Assembly: GCA_002714125.1 (NCBI GenBank)
Contig: PAWP01000052.1
Coordinates: 6,837-14,892, forward strand
Reading direction: 5' to 3'
DNA length: 8,056 bases
Source: Gammaproteobacteria bacterium
GTDB taxonomy: Bacteria; Pseudomonadota; Gammaproteobacteria; Pseudomonadales; Azotimanducaceae_A
This document shows, in pieces, positions 1-5,999 of the stretch (the stretch's first letter is position 1; every line of letters starts with the position of its first letter). Below the pieces are notes generated by a model that made no database searches, had not been told where the DNA came from, and saw only the letters and a program-made list of their open reading frames with translations. The translations under genes and the position numbers were made by a program.

Positions 1-854
1 AGAATAGCGCCCGCATCGACCGGGTAACCCGCATGGACAAAAGCTTCAGCCGCGCGAATCGCTGGCTGGTCCATCATTTCAAGGCCAGCCGGGAGGATGC
101 CGGCACTGATAATGGCGGACACTGCCTCCCCGGCCGAACGGACATCCGCAAAAGACGCCAAGACTACGTTGACGGTCTCAGGCTTTGGCACCAGCTTAAC
201 GGTGACTTCGACAATCACTCCGAGCATCCCTTCCGACCCGTGTAGCAAGGCAAGCAGATCGTAGCCAGATGTATCAAGAGCATCGCCGCCGATGGTTGCG
301 AGTTCACCTTCCGCAGTTACGACTTCGACGGCCCGGACATTGTGTACAGTCAGGCCGTACTTCAGGCAATGCACGCCGCCGGAGTTCTCCGCCACGTTGC
401 CACCTATGGTGCAGGCAATCTGCGAAGACGGATCGGGCGCATAAAAAAGTCCGAGTGGTGCCACATGTTCAGAGATGGAAAGGTTCGTAACTCCCGGCTG
501 TACCCGTGCCAGCAGGTTCTCCGTATCAACGCTCACAACCTGATTAAAGCGCGCGAGCGAGAGCAGAATACCGTGCGCGTGCGGCATGGCACCGCCCGAC
601 AGCCCTGTACCCGCACCACGGGCGACAACGGGAATCCCGTGCCGGTGCGCGATTCGCATGACTGCCTGCACCTGGGCCTTGGTACCGGGCAGGGCTACCA
701 CCCACGGCACCTGCTTCTTTGCCGTCAGACCATCGGTTTCGTAGACCTTGAGGCGCGCCAGATCAGTGATCAACTCGTCATGCGCAAGTACGCTGCGCAG
801 GGCCTCAATCACCACTCCGCCGGTTACTGTGTTCTCGCTCTGATCAGCATCCAT
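1..854 (-). CDS. glcD: Glycolate oxidase FAD-binding subunit GlcD (3' end outside window)
   Basis: GlcD is the FAD-containing catalytic subunit of the membrane-associated glycolate oxidase GlcDEF, which oxidises glycolate to glyoxylate and passes electrons to the respiratory chain. The visible 284 codons are open to the left edge and cover the FAD-binding domain (FAD_binding_4/PCMH type) plus the start of the C-terminal oxidase domain. The pyrophosphate-binding loop ARGAGTGLSGGAM is at residues 78-90, and the family blocks YAPDPSSQIACTIGGNVAEN (138-157) and GGVHCLKYGLTVHN (159-172) follow. HGSEGMLG (205-212), LVPKP (221-225) and LEMMD (258-262) come next, then IRAAEAFVHAGYPVDA (266-281). From memory this runs nearly collinear with E. 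coli GlcD (about 499 aa), so roughly 215 residues are missing. The start is the ATG complementary to 852-854. No Shine-Dalgarno precedes it, but a consensus -10 box does. glcE and glcF would be expected beyond position 1. Paralogues such as D-lactate dehydrogenases share the fold, but the match here is specifically to GlcD. Confidence 0.95.
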   Translation of the reverse strand, partial: MDADQSENTVTGGVVIEALRSVLAHDELITDLARLKVYETDGLTAKKQVPWVVALPGTKAQVQAVMRIAHRHGIPVVARGAGTGLSGGAMPHAHGILLSLARFNQVVSVDTENLLARVQPGVTNLSISEHVAPLGLFYAPDPSSQIACTIGGNVAENSGGVHCLKYGLTVHNVRAVEVVTAEGELATIGGDALDTSGYDLLALLHGSEGMLGVIVEVTVKLVPKPETVNVVLASFADVRSAGEAVSAIISAGILPAGLEMMDQPAIRAAEAFVHAGYPVDAGAI

Positions 855-860
855 AACGCG

Positions 861-866
861 ATTATA
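861..866 (-). promoter_or_regulatory. Candidate -10 box of glcD, predicting a leaderless mRNA
   Basis: The minus strand reads TATAAT here, a perfect sigma-70 -10 hexamer. It ends 6 nt before the ATG of glcD, so the usual -10 to +1 distance puts the transcription start at the A of the start codon. The matching absence of any Shine-Dalgarno supports a leaderless transcript. The hexamer at the 17-nt spacing (CTCTTC) is a poor -35, and there is no TGn extension, so an activator may be needed. The box is seen; its use is inferred. Confidence 0.45.
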
Positions 867-880
867 GCGGTATCAACCGC
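867..880. promoter_or_regulatory. Inverted repeat in the glcD promoter spacer (possible operator)
   Basis: The sequence GCGGT-ATCA-ACCGC is a perfect inverted repeat with 5-bp arms and a 4-nt centre. It lies directly upstream of the glcD -10 box, where a bound regulator would control glcD. E. coli glc genes are controlled by GlcC, a FadR-subfamily GntR regulator, and that family favours GGT/ACC-like half-sites, usually with a 3-nt centre rather than the 4 nt seen here. It could also be chance at this length. Confidence 0.3.
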
Positions 881-885
881 CCGGA

Positions 886-931
886 AGAGCGATCAGCAGC
901 TGGAGCCGATAGGTATACTGACCCTCGCTCT
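886..931 (+). promoter_or_regulatory. Predicted hairpin just upstream of the ribB ribosome binding site
   Basis: AGAGCGATCAG (886-896) can pair with CTGA (918-921) and TCGCTCT (925-931), giving 11 base pairs interrupted by one 3-nt bulge (CCC, 922-924) and closed by a 21-nt loop. The stem ends 6 nt before the GGAGG of ribB, so if transcribed it could modulate translation. If transcription starts from the weak -10 at 914-919, the hairpin would not be in the mRNA. The loop side carries a short run, AGCCGATAGGTATA, loosely like the 3' part of FMN riboswitches, but the conserved 5' half of that element is not found. Confidence 0.35.
914..919 (+). promoter_or_regulatory. Weak candidate -10 box for the ribB operon
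   Basis: TATACT matches the sigma-70 -10 consensus at five of six positions and would start transcription near 926, leaving a leader of about 24 nt before the TTG codon. No recognisable -35 hexamer lies at 16-18 nt upstream (GATCAG at the 17-nt spacing), so this is a tentative call. Confidence 0.25.
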
Positions 932-937
932 GGAACC

Positions 938-942
938 GGAGG
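938..942 (+). promoter_or_regulatory. Shine-Dalgarno of ribB, deciding a TTG start
   Basis: GGAGG lies 7 nt before the TTG at 950, the ideal distance. No ATG or GTG sits in frame nearby. The first in-frame ATG is codon 18 and would delete the N-terminal helix just before the active-site RENEGD motif, so the TTG is the best start. Confidence 0.75.
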
Positions 943-949
943 CACCATT

Positions 950-2068
950 TTGGCACTCAATACGATCGAAGAAATCCTGGAGGACTTCCGTCAGGGCAAG
1001 ATGGTCCTGCTGATGGACGATGAAGACCGGGAGAACGAAGGCGATCTGATCATCGCGTCGGAGGTCGTGACCGCAGAACACATTACCTTCATGGCCCGGC
1101 ACGCATGTGGGCTCATTTGCATGACACTGACCGACCAGAGGGCCGCGCAGCTGAATCTGCCCCTCATGGTTGAAAAGAATTTGTCCAACCACGAGACAAA
1201 CTTCACGGTCTCGATCGAGGCCGCCGAAGGCATCACCACAGGGATCTCAGCTCCTGACCGCGCAAAGACTGTGCAGGACGCAGTGGCCCGCAAGGCCAGG
1301 CCCGAAGACATCGTCATGCCGGGGCATATTTTTCCACTGATTGCCAAGCCTGGCGGCGTGCTGACCCGCGCCGGACATACCGAAGCCGCCTGTGACCTCG
1401 CCCGAATTACCGGCTACGAGCCTTCCGGCGTCATCGTCGAAGTCATGAACGAAGACGGTACGATGGCGCACCGTCCCGAGCTCGAGGCGTTTGCCGAGAA
1501 ACACGGCATCAAGCTCGGGACCATTGCGGACCTGATCCAGTACCGGACGCTTCATGACAAGACCATCGGTCTAGTCAGCGAAAAGCCCGTAGAAACTGAC
1601 CATGGCAAGTTCACGCTACGCACATACACCGACAAGGTCTCCGACGCGATCCATCACGCCCTGGTGATGGGAGAGATCTCGGAGGACGAACCGTGCCTCG
1701 TACGAGTGCAAGTACTGAACACGCTGCGCGATGTGATTGGGACGCGGCGTCCTGGCTTCAAGTCGACCTGGACGCTACTCGATTCGATGCGGCGCATCGC
1801 CGAAGACGGTGTTGGGGTAATCGTGTTGGTAGGGCAGGAACATTCCTTTGCAGAAGAACTTGAGCAGGTGAAGGCTTTCCCGGAGATTCCGACCTCCCAG
1901 CGAACAGTGAGCGAACAGGGTATCTATCGTGTCGTCGGCACCGGCTCGCAGATACTGCGCGACATCGGTGTTTCGAAAATGCGCCTGCTGTCGCCCCCGA
2001 ACCGTTACAACGCAATCTCCGGGTTCCACCTAGAGGTTGTGGAATTTGTCGAACAAGATGCAGGCTGA
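950..2068 (+). CDS. ribB: 3,4-dihydroxy-2-butanone 4-phosphate synthase with degenerate GTP cyclohydrolase II domain (RibBX type)
   Basis: The N-terminal domain (about residues 1-205 of 372) converts ribulose 5-phosphate to 3,4-dihydroxy-2-butanone 4-phosphate plus formate, supplying the four-carbon unit of riboflavin in the cytoplasm. Its signatures are intact: DDEDRENEGD (23-32, acidic metal-binding loop), IEAAEGITTGIS (89-100), PGHIFPL (124-130), TRAGHTEAACDL (139-150) and NEDGTMA (167-173). Residues 208-372 follow the RibA (GTP cyclohydrolase II) fold, with GTGSQILRDIGV (330-341) and MRLLSPPNRY (344-353) recognisable. However, the zinc site is gone: the family's HSEC...CDC region is replaced by VQVLNTLRDVIGTRRPGFK (253-271). 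The domain should therefore lack cyclohydrolase activity. This matches the RibBX variant known in Proteobacteria; databases may label it ribBA. A separate ribA is expected elsewhere. It starts with TTG behind a strong Shine-Dalgarno, and its end overlaps the next gene by 11 nt. Confidence 0.93.
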   Translation: MALNTIEEILEDFRQGKMVLLMDDEDRENEGDLIIASEVVTAEHITFMARHACGLICMTLTDQRAAQLNLPLMVEKNLSNHETNFTVSIEAAEGITTGISAPDRAKTVQDAVARKARPEDIVMPGHIFPLIAKPGGVLTRAGHTEAACDLARITGYEPSGVIVEVMNEDGTMAHRPELEAFAEKHGIKLGTIADLIQYRTLHDKTIGLVSEKPVETDHGKFTLRTYTDKVSDAIHHALVMGEISEDEPCLVRVQVLNTLRDVIGTRRPGFKSTWTLLDSMRRIAEDGVGVIVLVGQEHSFAEELEQVKAFPEIPTSQRTVSEQGIYRVVGTGSQILRDIGVSKMRLLSPPNRYNAISGFHLEVVEFVEQDAG

Positions 2069-2744
2069 ACTCTTGGCCAGTACCACCTTTGAGGTGCAGA
2101 CCGGGCCGGATCCTTCTCCAACAATCCTGAAACTTGCGGCACACCTACGCCGCAAGGCTGCCATGGGCGAAGCTCCCACCCCGCCAGCGACGCCAGCAGC
2201 CATCTGCCTGCAATCTAAGCATGATGCAAGGATCATCACACTCGAGGTGGATCGCGACAGCATACGCCTGCTGGATGGTAGCGTTGTGGACCCAAAACTC
2301 ACTCTCGAAATCAGCTTCGGCCAACCACTCGTGGTCAGCCAGTACCGAGTAGCGGCCCGGTCTGGAACCAACCCTGATTTAGAGAAATACCTGCGCCAAA
2401 TACTTGCACCCGTCGAAGCCGACTGGACAGAAATAGCAAGAACTTTCTGGGCTAGCCACGGCAACAGGGCACACATGCCGCCGCGCCTGGTACTGCAGTC
2501 TGCCACGGGCGAAACCTACATCCTGGGGTCACCTGACGCCGCCATCGAACTACGCATTTCAGGCAACGTCGAGGCACTTGTCGACCTGTGTACCGGGCAC
2601 ACACAGCTGACCGCAGCGCTGGTCAAGGGCTTACTGTTTGCCGAAGGCACCTGGGAGGCGATCAATGCGATGAATGCGGCATGCCTGCGCGAGGGTCTTG
2701 GAGCGCACACTAAGCCTGCTCCCCAACAAGGTCTACCCGTATGA
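2058..2744 (+). CDS. Uncharacterised protein with SCP2-like (sterol carrier protein 2 fold) patterns
   Basis: I do not recognise this as a named gene. The 228-aa product has no signal peptide or membrane segment and should be cytoplasmic. The C-terminal part (about 143-210) resembles SCP2 sterol-binding domains: a strand pair (RLVLQSATGETYILG), an acidic strand (DAAIELRISGN), then a helix-turn pattern ALVDLCTGHTQLTAALVKG and the closing LLFAEGTW. A second, shorter stretch (about 57-90, ITLEVDRDSIRLLDGSVVDP) has a similar strand-turn-strand look, so two related halves are possible. A proline/alanine linker (38-48) separates a short N-terminal helix. SCP2 domains bind hydrophobic ligands; the ligand here is unknown. 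The ATG at 2058 is chosen as start, overlapping the ribB stop. A TTG at 2046 with AGAGG 9 nt before it is a real alternative. The stop overlaps the next start as ATGA. The coding call is firm; the fold call is moderate. Confidence 0.8.
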   Translation: MQAELLASTTFEVQTGPDPSPTILKLAAHLRRKAAMGEAPTPPATPAAICLQSKHDARIITLEVDRDSIRLLDGSVVDPKLTLEISFGQPLVVSQYRVAARSGTNPDLEKYLRQILAPVEADWTEIARTFWASHGNRAHMPPRLVLQSATGETYILGSPDAAIELRISGNVEALVDLCTGHTQLTAALVKGLLFAEGTWEAINAMNAACLREGLGAHTKPAPQQGLPV

Positions 2745-4135
2745 GGCACGTTGCACCGCTCGATATAAAGGCTGCCGACCTGCCGGACTGGATGGATCGC
2801 CATCATGTCGAGGTGATCCGAACCCAGGCGACTAACCTCGACGGAGTGGTGTTGGGTAAACACCTGAAGCGTGAGAAATTCCTGAATTCACTTCCGGAGG
2901 GCCATACAGTCGCAGATGTGGCGCTCGCCCTAGACCTAGAAGGTGTCCCGTACACAACGCTATGGCATCCCTACCGGCACTCGGTAATGGGTGATGTGCT
3001 GTTACGGCCCGACCTCGGCACGCTCCTGACAGACGGGCGTGACCCGGATCTTGGGCACGTTATCTGCAACTTCACTTCGATCACGGGTAAGCCCATTGAG
3101 CTTTGTCCGCGCACCCTGCTGGCCACGCAGGTAGACGCACTTGCCCGCGCGGGGCTTGAGGCACGGGTTGCCTTGGAGCTCGAGTTTTTTCTGTTCGAGG
3201 AGGACCATGCTAGGGCGCGGACGCTGGGCTATCAGGGCCTTACCCCCGTCACCAGCCGTCCCCAGCACTCGGTTTATCAGACCCGGGCGGCACTCGCGGC
3301 GAAGCCGTTCATGGACGCGCTTACCAAGCGCCTAAACTGGCGCGACATTCAGTGGGAGGCCTGGAACGCCGAAGCAGCCCCCGGACAGATCGAACTGAAT
3401 CTCGCACCTGCAGATCCGGTTGCCGCGGCGGACGCGCTCATACGGGCACGCCAACTGCTCTATGAGACAGCGTTGGAACTTGGCTGTTCCGTAACCTGTA
3501 TGCCCTGCCCAATCGCACACGAGTCCTCGGGGTTACACATCCATCATTCATTGCAGCGAGGTGGCGATCCGGCATTCGAGATCGATGCGAACGGGCTAAA
3601 CAACACACTGCAGGCCTGGCTCGGAGGCCTACTGAAGACCCTGCCCAGTGCCGTCTCGATCCTCTGCCCCACCATCAACGCGTATCGGCGCTTCGAGCCC
3701 TTCAGCGCGGTACCGGTGACCCCAACCTGGGGCGTCGAGAACAAGTCCGCGGCAATCCGGGTGGTAGTAAGCCACCCTCGACAAACGCGCGTCGAACACA
3801 GAGTTGCAAGCGCCGAAGCCAATCCCTACCTCGCCATTGCCGCCATCCTCGCGGGCGGACTTGCTGGCCTTGATCATAGTTTGGAGGCGCCCCCCGAGTG
3901 CACATCGCTGGCCTGGGGACTCCCTCCCGACGCCGAGCGCCTCCCCAGCTCGCTGTCAGAGGCCTTCCGACAGACTCTGGCGAGTGACCTCCTCCGCGCC
4001 GGCCTCGGTGACGGCTTCATCAACTATTGGTGCGGCACGCGTGAACACGAGTGGCTGCGCTACCACCAGGCCTCGGACGCTCCCGAGAACGGACCTTCAG
4101 CATGGGAGCTTGAGCGCTACTTCGCGTTGTTCTAG
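2741..4135 (+). CDS. Glutamine synthetase family ligase, PuuA/GlnT-like (type: gamma-glutamyl ligase)
   Basis: This 464-aa protein has the complete glutamine-synthetase fold: an N-terminal beta-grasp (about 20-115; NLDGVVLGK at 32-40) and a C-terminal catalytic domain. Family blocks include LELEFFLF (145-152, metal-binding Glu), EAAPGQIELN (211-220), SSGLHIHHSL (262-271, nucleotide/metal His), NAYRRF (313-318) and PTWGVENKSAAIRV (328-341). RVEHRVASAEANPYLAIAAILAGGL (351-374 region) is also present. Such enzymes activate the gamma-carboxyl of glutamate with ATP and join it to an amine. The adenylylation tyrosine of true GlnA is absent: the NLYDLPP region reads LAWGLPP (390-396), with Trp at the Tyr position. 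With the C-terminal WELERYFALF this points to the PuuA-like gamma-glutamyl-polyamine or related amine ligases rather than housekeeping glutamine synthetase. ENKS replaces the more usual ENR[ST]. The start is ATG in an ATGA overlap with the preceding stop, with AAGG (2728-2731) 9 nt upstream. The amine substrate cannot be read from the sequence. Confidence 0.88.
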   Translation: MRHVAPLDIKAADLPDWMDRHHVEVIRTQATNLDGVVLGKHLKREKFLNSLPEGHTVADVALALDLEGVPYTTLWHPYRHSVMGDVLLRPDLGTLLTDGRDPDLGHVICNFTSITGKPIELCPRTLLATQVDALARAGLEARVALELEFFLFEEDHARARTLGYQGLTPVTSRPQHSVYQTRAALAAKPFMDALTKRLNWRDIQWEAWNAEAAPGQIELNLAPADPVAAADALIRARQLLYETALELGCSVTCMPCPIAHESSGLHIHHSLQRGGDPAFEIDANGLNNTLQAWLGGLLKTLPSAVSILCPTINAYRRFEPFSAVPVTPTWGVENKSAAIRVVVSHPRQTRVEHRVASAEANPYLAIAAILAGGLAGLDHSLEAPPECTSLAWGLPPDAERLPSSLSEAFRQTLASDLLRAGLGDGFINYWCGTREHEWLRYHQASDAPENGPSAWELERYFALF

Positions 4136-4225
4136 TTTAAGCGGAAAACTTACGCGCCAAGATCGCGAAGCGCACAACAAGCGCCAATTCACACTTCTCG
4201 CACACCAGACCACTCTACCCTGGCA
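4136..4225. other. Convergent intergenic spacer without a clear terminator
   Basis: Ninety nucleotides separate the stop of the GS-like gene from the stop of the binding-protein gene facing it. Only weak pairings are visible: AGTTT with AAACT around 4135-4151 and short GCGC repeats around 4154-4174. None is followed by a U tract in either direction, so I see no convincing intrinsic terminator. Termination may be Rho-dependent, or transcripts may overlap. Confidence 0.5.
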
Positions 4226-5872
4226 CTAATCTGATGTTTGGGCTGAAGGGGTAACACCAGCAGTCCCTATATTCTGTACAACCCGCGCCAGCGTGTAATC
4301 TGGGTCAGGGCCCACAACCCGACGCACCACTCCGCGCAAGCGCGAATGCTGAATGTAGGCTGAGCCCGTCTCAGCAAGCGGAAGAACCGGCACTTCCGCC
4401 GCGATCAGTCTCTTCATGACCTCGATGGCAGCCGCACGCTCATCCGGATGAATCGAACGCTGCAGCGCACGCACAGCCTCGTCATATTCAGCGCTTGCGT
4501 AGGCGCCGCGATTGTTGGCATTCCAGGATGCTAGCAGGTCTGCAAACGTCATCACGTCATCGAAGTCCGGATACCAGCTCGAAAGCGCAACATCGAACTC
4601 GCCGCGCTGCGACTTATCTAAATATTGTTTGAACACCTGTTGGTCAACCTTTACATCTAATCCCAGGGTGCGTTTCCAGTGCCCCTGAAAGTACTCAGCA
4701 ATGCGCAGCCCCGTCGGTGATGTGGTAGTCAGCAGCGTCAGTACGCGCGGTTCGTCGTCAGGCAGACTCGCGACGAGGTTTTTTGCGCCAGCAAGATCGA
4801 GCGTTAGAGGGGCCTCTGGCTCTATGTCTGACAGCCAGGCAGGAAAGAGACCGCCTGCGGGGCGATAGCCAGGTACGGCGATCACCCGGTTCACAAACGC
4901 CTCGGTATCCATCGTTGCGCGCATGGCGCGCCGTAGGGCTGGATGGGCCGTTGCGCGGCCTTCCCGCAGATTGAGACGCATGAATGCAACACCGCCTGAG
5001 AGGAAAGTCCGCAGCCGCAGCCCGCCGGTCATGGCTTCCTGAACCGTCTCGGTACCCAAACGCACAAGCGCAATGCGTTGATCCTTGAAAAGGTTCAAAC
5101 GAGTACGGTTGTCCTCGGTAATGTAGCCCACGCGAATCGTGTTGAGATGCGTCTGCGCATCGTTCCAGTAGGTCTCGTTGCGCACCATCGTCAGGCCCTG
5201 ACCCCGAGTCCAAGACTCGAGACGGAACGGACCGTTGTAAAGCAGGTCCCCAGGCGCCGCACCATAACGGGCAGACCGAGCCCGATGGAACGCCTCGTTG
5301 ACAGGTAGAAACGCGGCATGGATCATGAGCTTCAGGCAGAAGCCACAGGGAAATGCCAACTCAACGATCAGTCGATGATCTCCCTCGTCACGCACACCGA
5401 GCGCACCGAGTGGCAATTGCCCCTTCTGTATCTCTTCCGCATTCTTGATGGGATACATGATCGAGGCATAGGGCGCCGCAGAGGCAGGGTCGACAAGCAG
5501 ACGCCACGCGTACACAAAGTCATGGGCAGTTATCGGTGTACCATCGTGCCAGCGCGCTGCAGGGTTGAGCTCGAAGCTCATGCGGTTCCCGGCGAGTTCC
5601 CACGATTGTGCTACACCCGGCGCAACCCGGCCCCGCCGGTCATAGCGGAGGAGTCCTTCCTGTATGTGGCCAAGCACAAAAACACTGACCAGGTCCACGG
5701 TGCGTGTGCTGTCAAGATTTGGTGGATCCTGCGTAAGCGCGACCGTGATCGATTGCGCTCCTGCATCCACCGCGTCGGCGTAGGCCGGTGGAGCACACAT
5801 CAGCAAGGCGACCCAGACCAAAATGGCGGTAACAGCGCTCGAAAGTCCGACTTGATGCTCGCGTCGCGACAT
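4226..5872 (-). CDS. Exported peptide/oligopeptide ABC transporter substrate-binding protein, OppA-type (SBP family 5)
   Basis: The 548-aa product begins with a Sec-type signal peptide: basic MSRREHQ, a hydrophobic core at about residues 11-27, and likely cleavage after PPAYA (28-32). The twin arginine lacks the following FLK pattern of Tat signals, and Met precedes Cys26, so it is not a lipobox. The mature protein has the family-5 binding-protein layout: TQDPPNLDS (47-55), QEGLLRYD (71-78), APGVAQSWEL (84-93), RWHDGTPITAHDFVYAWR (107-124), YNGPF, NETYWND, then the C-terminal lobe with SSWYPDFDD. OppA-type proteins deliver peptides to a permease in the inner membrane. No permease or ATPase genes are in the window. 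The mature sequence contains only two cysteines, as CGFC (176-179). The frame stays open upstream to 6175, but that stretch overlaps lhr and lacks a signal peptide, so ATG at 5872 is preferred. The ribosome binding site is weak. Substrate specificity is not predictable. Confidence 0.88.
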   Translation of the reverse strand: MSRREHQVGLSSAVTAILVWVALLMCAPPAYADAVDAGAQSITVALTQDPPNLDSTRTVDLVSVFVLGHIQEGLLRYDRRGRVAPGVAQSWELAGNRMSFELNPAARWHDGTPITAHDFVYAWRLLVDPASAAPYASIMYPIKNAEEIQKGQLPLGALGVRDEGDHRLIVELAFPCGFCLKLMIHAAFLPVNEAFHRARSARYGAAPGDLLYNGPFRLESWTRGQGLTMVRNETYWNDAQTHLNTIRVGYITEDNRTRLNLFKDQRIALVRLGTETVQEAMTGGLRLRTFLSGGVAFMRLNLREGRATAHPALRRAMRATMDTEAFVNRVIAVPGYRPAGGLFPAWLSDIEPEAPLTLDLAGAKNLVASLPDDEPRVLTLLTTTSPTGLRIAEYFQGHWKRTLGLDVKVDQQVFKQYLDKSQRGEFDVALSSWYPDFDDVMTFADLLASWNANNRGAYASAEYDEAVRALQRSIHPDERAAAIEVMKRLIAAEVPVLPLAETGSAYIQHSRLRGVVRRVVGPDPDYTLARVVQNIGTAGVTPSAQTSD

Positions 5873-5899
5873 CTGTTTACCAAGTAGGCGGATTAAACT

Positions 5900-5914
5900 C
5901 GATTGTAACAATCG
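5900..5914. promoter_or_regulatory. Perfect 15-bp palindrome, candidate operator
   Basis: CGATTGT-A-ACAATCG is an exact inverted repeat with 7-bp arms and a 1-nt centre in the spacer between the divergent binding-protein and helicase genes. It lies 28-42 nt before the binding-protein ATG and overlaps that gene's best -10 candidate, the classic place for a repressor. It is too short and U-poor to be a terminator. Regulator unknown. Confidence 0.45.
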
Positions 5915-5930
5915 GCCAGCCTCCCGGCAC
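5902..5930 (-). promoter_or_regulatory. Candidate promoter of the OppA-type gene
   Basis: On the minus strand TACAAT (5902-5907) is a five-of-six match to the -10 consensus. At 17-nt spacing, GTGCCG (5925-5930) is a partial -35 (three of six). Transcription would start near 5895, leaving about 23 nt of leader. The -10 lies inside the palindrome at 5900-5914. Confidence 0.3.
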
Positions 5931-5945
5931 GCTACCACTGTATGC

Positions 5946-5974
5946 TTGTTCAGTATTCTCTGGCAGACTAGGTT
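5946..5974 (+). promoter_or_regulatory. Candidate promoter of lhr
   Basis: TTGTTC (5946-5951) and TAGGTT (5969-5974) are separated by 17 nt and match sigma-70 elements at four and three positions. Predicted start is near 5981, giving a leader of about 19 nt. The only purine-rich stretch in that leader (AGGA, 5981-5984) is too far from the ATG for a standard Shine-Dalgarno. Confidence 0.25.
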
Positions 5975-5999
5975 TCCCACAGGACTTCGGCAATACTGC

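Noticed and set aside
780..949. Complete FMN riboswitch (RFN element) for ribB
   Set aside because: Only a vague 3'-side resemblance exists. The conserved 5' core is absent and most of the needed space is glcD coding sequence.
342..1013. Long plus-strand open frame across the glcD region
   Set aside because: It lies antisense to the clear glcD reading frame and runs into ribB. Its translation has no recognisable family features.
2037..2057. TTG at 2037 as start of the SCP2-like gene
   Set aside because: The only Shine-Dalgarno-like bases (2032-2036) touch this codon, leaving no spacing. 2046 and 2058 are better.
4136..4225. Rho-independent terminator between convergent genes
   Set aside because: The candidate stems are 4-5 bp and lack a following U tract.
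5318..5887. 189-codon plus-strand open frame
   Set aside because: It is antisense to the binding-protein gene, has no recognisable domain, and the minus-strand protein fits its family throughout.
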